DNA of 64,000 bases from Apostichopus japonicus (taxonomy: Eukaryota; Echinodermata; Holothuroidea; Aspidochirotida; Stichopodidae). Every line of letters starts with the position of its first letter. Positions within the stretch are counted from its first letter, which is position 1. Below the pieces are notes generated by a model that was not told the DNA's origin, did not search any database, and saw only the letters and a list, made by a program, of their open reading frames with translations. The stretch lies in assembly GCF_037975245.1 (NCBI RefSeq), contig NC_092568.1, forward strand, positions 8,815,001 to 8,879,000, given 5' to 3'. Below are positions 39,801-48,800 of this stretch, piece after piece. The position numbers and the translations under genes were made by a program.

Positions 39801-42800
39801 GACATTTGGTTTTTGTTGCTTTCAACCTCAACATGACCATGTGTCTCTTTGTCAACCCCCTCCCTCCCCCCTCCTCCACCCTGCAAGTTACATGATTGTA
39901 TTATCTAATATTCCTTTCTTTTTTGTCCCTTTAGGAAGCCATTGCAAAAGGCAATATTTTGGGTGAACCTGTCATCATTACGAGTGGCGACCCTGATAAC
40001 GGTCTCGAGATGTCCGATCACGTGATCGAAGGAGAGATTGCGGTCGGTGCTCAAGAGCATTTTTACATGGAGACACAAAGATGTATGGTGATACCTCAAG
40101 GAGAGCATGATGAAATTGAGGTCATCTTATCGACGCAATGTCTATCTCCGGTGCAGGTTAGAACCCAAAAAAATGTTTTACATAAAATGGTCGTTGACTC
40201 AGTCTTGCATGTGTGATCCCAATTTATCAACAATTTTTTTTTGTTTCCATTTATATTATTTGATAATTGCTTTATTGAGGTGAACCATGTATGATGGATT
40301 TTGAAAGAGCGAAATTTAAGAAATGAAAAGCGTTTTGCTTTGTATATAACCTTCTTTCCTTTGATTTTTCATTTCAAACCACCATTGAATATAGCTTGAC
40401 CTAAACCTGTTATGCATCATATATTTATACTTTTCATATATTGTATATATAAGCGAAGCGAAAACTGAAAAATTAGCTGGCTGGCAAAATTGTAAACAAT
40501 TCGGAAAGAGCAGAGCGACTTTGGTGGCTGTTCAATACAGCAATCAGAAAATATTTATGTGGCGCCCAATGTCACGTTTGACTTTTAACGCTAATTAGCA
40601 TATTAGACCTGCTTCACTGTCATGGTAACGTTTGACATTGCTCAGCCTTAACTTTGCATTTAAGAATCAGGAAAGCAGACATTTTAATAGCAGTTGTCAG
40701 ATGAAATTCTTCCCAATTTGACTAAAAAGACTAAACTTTATTCCTTTTAATTTGTGAAGCTTTTAGCAAGAGTTTATATAACAAAAATCATTAAAACAAA
40801 TATTAATGGCACCTTAAAATTTATAGAATTATATTTAAAGACGTGTTTAAGCTTTTTGTATTTAGCCAGTTTTCAGCTGGTTTCTTTAATAATACATAAA
40901 ATTGACCTTGTTTAATTTTCAAGGCCGCCATAGTTTCAGCACTTGGCATTCCGAGCAACAGGATCGTCTGCAAATCCAAGAGGGTAGGTGGTGCTTTCGG
41001 AGGCAAAGCCTACCGTTCCACGCCCTATGCAACTGTCACGGCTGTAGCAGCAGTCAAGTGAGTTTCTAGTTTTTGGCCTTAGTTTATTCGTTTCTAACAT
41101 ATGGTTAGGTTCAAACTGATGAGAAAATGCCTTTCCAAAAAATATATGATTTCTGTCTCGGTAAACACCTGCATTTTATATACATGACTTAAGTTGAAAT
41201 TAAATTATCAATGAAGTGACTTCATAAATGTAAATCATATGCAAAAGAAAGTCCCCGTAACAATTTTTAGTCCTAGAACTGGTTATACACTATGGACTCG
41301 CTTGCTCGTGTAACTTTGTAGTATATGCTTAGCAACTTATTACCAATTAGTGATATAAAATGTATGTGTCCTGGTGGGAAGGTTTTTGAATTCATGAAAT
41401 CCACCCACCTGCTGATATTGAAAATTATTTGCATACCCTTCGGAGATAACACAGCAGTGACACTTTCTAGACTTGTCGCTTGATGTAGATGTCAGTCATA
41501 TTTAACACATATTTAACGTACAGTACCTTGAAGAACTTATTGTAAAATTAATTACAAACACCCCTATAGTCTCATTTGTTAGAGATTGCAGGAACAAAAA
41601 TTTAAAATAAATGTTTCAGTTAAATGAATTTAATATTCCATCATGTCATGTGGAAACTGGCAACATCAGAATAATGATGCAATTATGAAAAAAAGAAAAA
41701 AGAACAGCTATAGCAGAGTTATTGACAAACGAATATCTACCACAACTTCTAAAAATGTTCAATTAAACCAACAGCCCTAATAAATATATGAATGAGTTTA
41801 AAAAGTTGATTGCTTTGTTGAATTGATAGGCTCTTGTTTGCATATATAGTTTTATAGGCATTTTCTTCTTCTCATGTCAAAAAATTACTTTTAATTTAAA
41901 AATTAATATAACAAAAAAATGATTTTACATAAAAAATTATTTTGATCAGGGTCGGATCCCCGGTCAGATTAATTCTGGACAGACACGAAGACATGATCAG
42001 CTCTGGGACCCGTCATCCTTACTTGGTCAAGTACAAAGTAGGATTCACTGACCACGGCAGGCTGACCGCTGTAGACGTTACCTACTACGCCAACATTGGC
42101 TTTGTGCTCGATATATCACAATCTGTAAGTTAAGAAAAGCCAGACTTTTAGGCAATTTAGCTGGAAGTTTAATGACTAAAATCCTCTTGGAACAAAGGTT
42201 CTCTTTCACATCCAAATTTTGACAGAAGTGTGGCTGCAGTTCTTATTTTTTAAGGTGAGGAGATTTGTATTCCTTTCCCGACTGACTACAAAATATGTAA
42301 ATTACATTTCTTTGATATTGGTTATGGTATAATATCAGACCTGTCAACTCTCCCGGCTTTTACCCGAATCTCCCGGCCTTCGGTTTCATATTCTATTCTC
42401 CCGGTTTTTTAATGTTTCATCACTTGAGACATTTCTGAAAATAGCCAACAATTAGTCCCATGCTTTCTCACTGTATTGCATAACTATACTTATTTAGGAG
42501 TATTTATATCATTTCAGTTGAAAATTACCAACCTCCCTATTTCCCCCTTGTTCTCCCTATTTTTTGGCCCTGAAAAGTGTTATTCTCCCTATTTTGGGGT
42601 CAAACTGGTTGACAGGTCTGTAATATGTTTATTGAAGTTTGAGAATGCTCACAAGATTTGTTTTGCATAGCATATACTTAGCATTTAAGACTCAGGCAAG
42701 AGACATTCAGCAAATTGTCAGATAAAAATTCATCCTATTTTGACAAAAAGACAAAATGTTTTGTCTGTAATCTTTTGATGCATTTTAGCTGGAAGTTTAA

Positions 42801-45800
42801 TACTTATAAAGCCACTGAAGCAAGATTGTCTTTTGCATTCAAATTTTGGACAGAAATGTGGTTATACATTTCTTCTTCTTTGAATGAGGAATCTTGTCTG
42901 TTTTCTACTGACTACAAACTCTATGGATTAATTTTCCTTTGATACAGGTCATGGTTACATCCTTACTGAAGTTTGAGAATGCTTACAAGATACCCAATGT
43001 TAGAGTGACTGGTATCTTTTGCAGAACCAACATTCCCTCGTGCACTGCCTTTAGAGCATTTGGTGCACCGCAGGCGATGATCGCCACGGAAACATGGATG
43101 AACGACATCGCCCGGATTTGTGGGATATCACCAGAAAAGGTAAGTAGTACTTAATAAAGTATGCTGGTTTGGTTTATAGTAACAACTCTTAACTATTTGC
43201 TCATAGTAACCGTATATTATTGCTCTGTCTTTCAGCTTAACCATTTGTGTGATGCTTCACACATTGTTTACAGGTATGTGGTAGAATTTGGAGTTGGTGG
43301 TTTTAAAGATGAAGGTAAATATATAATGTTGTCCAAATCTGCATTTATACCTGCCTATATAAGCTAAATGAGCTGGAAAATGTACATTATGTGTTGAATA
43401 TAAAAGCAAATCTTTGCTCATGCAAGACAATTAACAATGAGTTTACTAACCCGGAGTATTTACTCAAACTAAAACTATGGAATAGAGTAAAAAGAGCAGA
43501 ATAGAGTAGATAAACATTTTGATACTAGTATTGTTCAGAATCGAAACTACACATCAAAACTGTTGAACTTAAAACAATTGTTTTCTTTTCTTTCATTTTT
43601 GAAACAAAACTTGTCAGCGAAGTTGTCATTTCAATGGGATCTTATTATCAATAGTAAAATTCAATATTTAAACAAAAAAAAGGAAAAAATTATCACTACA
43701 ACAACAAGCTGCTCCTAACCTGCAAATTCGATCTACTTGTTTTCCGCAACTCTTTTCAATAGCTTTAACAAAATTCTCCATCTTTCTCTCAGATTTATTT
43801 TGTAATTTCATATTTATTTACTTCTGGCTAACTCTTTCAGTCTCCCTGTACTATTCTTTAAAGAAAATTAATCAACCAAAACAATTTTGAAATGAACCAT
43901 TTAATATTGCATTTTACTTTTTTTTCCAACATGCACTCATTTGGTACAAACTTTCAGTAACATGTGACTCCATTTTCAGACAAGAAGGGAGAATTTCTCT
44001 TTTACCATTTTCAGTGGACAATAAATATAACAGATAATGTATAAACAGGTGCCTCTTGTTTAACTGTGGATTCTGGTATTACACAATTTTTACAAATTTT
44101 GTACAAAATGCAGCTTTTAGTGTCATTTTGTACTGTTTTACCCTTGGTGTTGTCATGATGTATACTATGCTTCATATATTCTTCAATACAATTTGAAAAT
44201 GCTTGTACAGTGTCCTTTGAACAATTCGAACATGGAAATACCCAAATTTATTTGATTTACTTTTAATAAAAGGACAGGTAATATTGTGTAATTAATATGG
44301 CATGTAATTACCCTATTGTCTGCAGGTTCGAGAACTGAATTTCTACAAGGAGGGAGATGCGACCCATCACAGCCAAGTTCTTCACGGTGTTACGTTATCC
44401 CGTTGCTGGGAGCAGTGCCTCACCCAGAGTAACCTTGCCACCAGGAGAATAAGTGTGGATAACTTCAACAAGTAATGTTGAATATTTCTTCAGTTTATGT
44501 TGAATTTGAGGTGATAGATCATTCACCAACGTTGAATCGGTTTTCATCGTAACTTATTCATCTGAGAAATGGCTAAAGGTTTGCAGGTTAACTGGTTTGC
44601 AAACTATCATTGTGTCACTCTTTTCAGAAGTAAATACATATTTAAAAAAAATGAATAATGTAACAACTTTCAAAGATTCACAATGTACTTCGAACGACGA
44701 CAAGATGAATTCCAATCCCAACTCCATGGATATTGGCTGAAGCTAGATTGATTTGGTCGAAACAACAGATAAACACAGTTAACAGATTACGGCTTATTAA
44801 ATGTGTCAATTACCAATCCTTTCACCCTCAAGCTGGAAACCTCGTCTGTTCGCTTGATGCAATTTGTTATCATTTTCGTTTATCTCTGCTGCTTCAATTG
44901 GTCTGTGAATTTGACCTACCTGTTTATTTCTTTTTCATAACATATTCACAGGGACAACAGATGGAAGAAAAGAGGTCTGGCAATAGTTCCGGTCAAATAC
45001 GGGATCGCATATATCGGTTTGGTCAAGTTTATGAACCAGGTTAGTGGTAGTATGTTCAACATTTCTCTGTTCTTTCTTTCTTTCTTTTTAAATTCTTTAA
45101 ATTATGTCTGTCCTTGCTGGACATCCCTTTATTCTCTCTCTGTGTTGTGATTGTACATTCATAAATACAACGATGGTTTACTGTTTTTCCAGGGAGGTGC
45201 CTGCGTGCATATCTACAAGGATGGTGCGGTCCTGTTGTCCCACGGTGGAATCGAGATAGGTCAGGGGATGTACACTAAGATGCATCAGGTCGCCAGCCGA
45301 ACTTTGGGAATTCCCATGGATAAATTCCATACCATCGACACAGCTACTGACAAAGTCCCTAACACATCGGGGACGGCAGCCAGTACCGGAACGGATTTGA
45401 ATGGCATGGCAGTCAAGGTGAGCAATAATTGTTTCTCTTTTAATTAGTAAAGCCAGTGGCGGAGCTAGGGGTATTGGTCAGGAGGGGCGAGAATGGTTTG
45501 TAGGGGTGTTTTTGACACTATCTAAGCGGAGCGCCACCACAGGTTGGCTCGGAGCGTACAGAAATTTTTTGAGTAAAGATACTCCCTAGATCGCCAGAAA
45601 TGACCCTTTCTGGGCCTTGCTAATTTGCAGATAAATGAAGAATAAATAGGTGTCATCGCCATTTTGTCAGAAAATTACACCTACAAAATGTGCCAAATGT
45701 CAATAGGTATTTGAGAGCACAATAAAAAAGTCAATAATCGTGAATAAGTAAAAAGTGGTAAAAAGCTGAAAAGGGCGCCAGCAGTCCATTTTAGTCTTTC

Positions 45801-48800
45801 AGGGGGGGGGGCATCCGCCCCCTCTGACTGTATGGACGCTCCGCCACTGAGTAAAGCGACTGCACTGACCACAGAGGGTGTAGAAGGGAGGGCAGTAGGG
45901 GGAAGAGGGGAGGGGGGGTGGAGAGGATGGGGATTCTCTAAGTGCTATTCTCACAAATTTCACCCCATCCTCATACTATCTAGAAGAAATGGAATATTGT
46001 ATACTGCAGAAAAATGTATGAGGATAAGGTAGAGGCTCAAATCCAAACCCTTGAGTCAGTTTCTTGAGGCAGTTTCTGTTTAGTTAATTAAGCCTCCTGA
46101 TGATTACATTGCTTCAAGTGGTTTTTATACAGTTACAAGTTTTCACAGAAAGGTACAAAAGTTGTAAAATTAATACTTTATGTAGAAATAATTTACTACA
46201 TTATTGATTGATTATTTTACTTTAATTTTCCAAAGTTGAAAAGAAAATTGATTTGCATTTGGTTTGGTTTCCCAAGTGTCTTTCAGTTTAGTTATTAACC
46301 GTAACGATACAGAGTAATTAATTTTAACTTTGAATGAAAACGTGTTTCTCATATGCAAATGGCACAGTGAATATTTCATCAAAGTGCAAATCAAAGTAAG
46401 GATTTTAGGAAAACACATAAATGCAATGGATCAACATACCGACCTACTGTGGGTTTACACCCAATGAATATGAATTTATTTGCGAATAACTTTTATAAAT
46501 GATTCCATGAAAGTCTAACAATTTTTGTCACCCGGATGCGTTTGCATATATTTGCATTTAACTCATACGAAGAGAAAATTTCATTTTTTGGAATTTTATT
46601 ATCCAGTAGTGTAGGAATACCACAAAAATCAACTCAAAAAGATGAATTTTAAATTAATCATTTTCATTCTTTTTTCTCTTCTCAGAATGCTTGTTTGAAA
46701 ATCATGGATAGATTGAAACCTATTGTCGATAAGAATCCTTCTGGAACCTGGGAGGATTGGGTAGGCATTTTGTTTCTCTTTCTCTTGATTTGAAAATGCG
46801 TTGCTGTTACTGCAATCGTGTGATGCCGTGTTTCAATATTCATCATTTAGTTTAACTACCGTGTAAAGTTGGCACTACTCGCCCATAAGCTCGATGGGGT
46901 AGGTTCGATATTAATAAAGTTTTATGTGGACATAAATTTATGTCAAGATAAATAAGACACATCAGATTTGAGATACTCTCAAAACACCAGAGGTATCTTG
47001 GGGTTTTTTCTGCAGCTAAGGCTTACACAGGCCACTGCAATAGCAAAAACTTTGAAGATGGTAAATAGGAAAATTCAAGTTTTGGGGTTGAGAATGCCGA
47101 AGTGGTGACTCATTGCCACATGTCTGAGATCAGTGATGGTTTCTTGTAGCCTGAATATGATGTACTGTACTGTTTCAATATGAAACATGTTCAATCGACC
47201 CATGCAATGATATGGGCCAGTTATGTCCTGAAGACTGACTCGAAAAATTATAAAAACAATGAGATTGTGATAGGAGACTATCTGTCCTTAAACAAAAGAG
47301 AATATAAATGTAACGAGAAGACTTTCAGATAATGTAACTGTTCAGTATGAAGCATGTTGAATCGACCCATGCTATTATACTAACCAATCATGTCCTGAAA
47401 ACTGACTCGAAAAATTATAAACAAATTTTGAAAGGACAAAGGAATCGTTGGCTGGATTTTAAATTAGCGAGCTCACTGGAATACAGGCGTTTCTCGTGCA
47501 TTTCATTAATCAGCGAGTGAAACATTGACTGGTTTATAAATGGAACAAATCATAGTTAGATTATAGATATGATGGGCTCAGAATTTGACATTGAAATTTC
47601 TCTCATTTTTCACAAGATCTCTGAGGCCTATCATTCTCGAATCAGTCTATCAGCTACTGGGTTCTGGAGGTAAGTGCTTCAAATAGTTTTTATTCTCAAG
47701 GCTATAACATGATAAAATGAGATTCAGAATGGGAAGAAGATGAGAATTGGAAGGTGAGATATAAGGAGGATAAGGAGCATAAGGAGGATGGTTAGAAGGT
47801 AAGGAGAGGAGAACCAGTCTTTGGGCATACTTCAGCATACAATGTTTACTTCTAGGAGATGTAAAATATTATCTCTATCACTAAAGATGAAGAAGAAGAA
47901 AAGTTGGAAGGATTACAGTGTTTGAAAATTAACTTGCGTTCCATCTTTCAATATTTTTGAATTTGATGTAATCATCAGAATTATTTATATTTTAAGAAAT
48001 TACATTATTTTTGTCTTAAGATTTGGTTTTATTTGAAGAAATTTTTCAGATAATTTCTATAACCGATAATTACCTAGTGCTACATTAACACCCTCAGGGA
48101 CCCTGAGGCATTGTCATGACTCCCCCCGCCCCCCTCATTTGTTAAGTTTTACATGCACAACCTGGAAATTGAAAGTTGGTGTGTCTTGCCTGTTAGTGTT
48201 CAAAGAGGAACCTTGTCCATTGTGGGCCCCTTGACCTTAGGGGACCTTAGGGGCCCCTAGACAAGTAGCCAATTGTGTATTCAATAACCCCTCCCATTAA
48301 CTACCCATGCATCCTTCTATCAATTGGTTTTCCTCTCTTTCCCACCTCCAGGACCCCTGACTTGGGTTACGACTTGCAAACCAATCAAGGAAACAATTTT
48401 AATTACTTTTGTTACGGGGCTGCAGCATCTGAGGTAGAGATAGACTGCTTGACGGGAGACCACGTGACCCTAAGAACGGATATCGTAATGGATGTGGGAG
48501 ATAGCCTCAACCCAGCTATTGATGTCGGCCAGGTGAGAAAACAGAGTAACAAAGTAATGCTATGGTGTGGTAGTGGTACGTGCAGGGGTGCTGTTACCCT
48601 CCATCCCACATGAGTCATAATGTTTAGAACAAACTAGTATAACAGAGTAACAAAGTAATGTTATGGTGTGGTAGTGGTACATGCAGGGGGGTGCTGGTCC
48701 CCTACATCCACATGAGTCATTATGTCTAGAAACAAACTAGTGAAACAGAGTAACAAAGTGATGTTATGGTGTGGTAGTGGTACATGCAGGGGGTTGCTGG

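Noticed and set aside
43213-43315. Possible extra exon after exon 23 (acceptor TTTACAG near 43273, donor AAG-GTAAAT)
   Set aside because: Exons 23 and 24 join in frame and match the family without a gap; the encoded residues have no counterpart.
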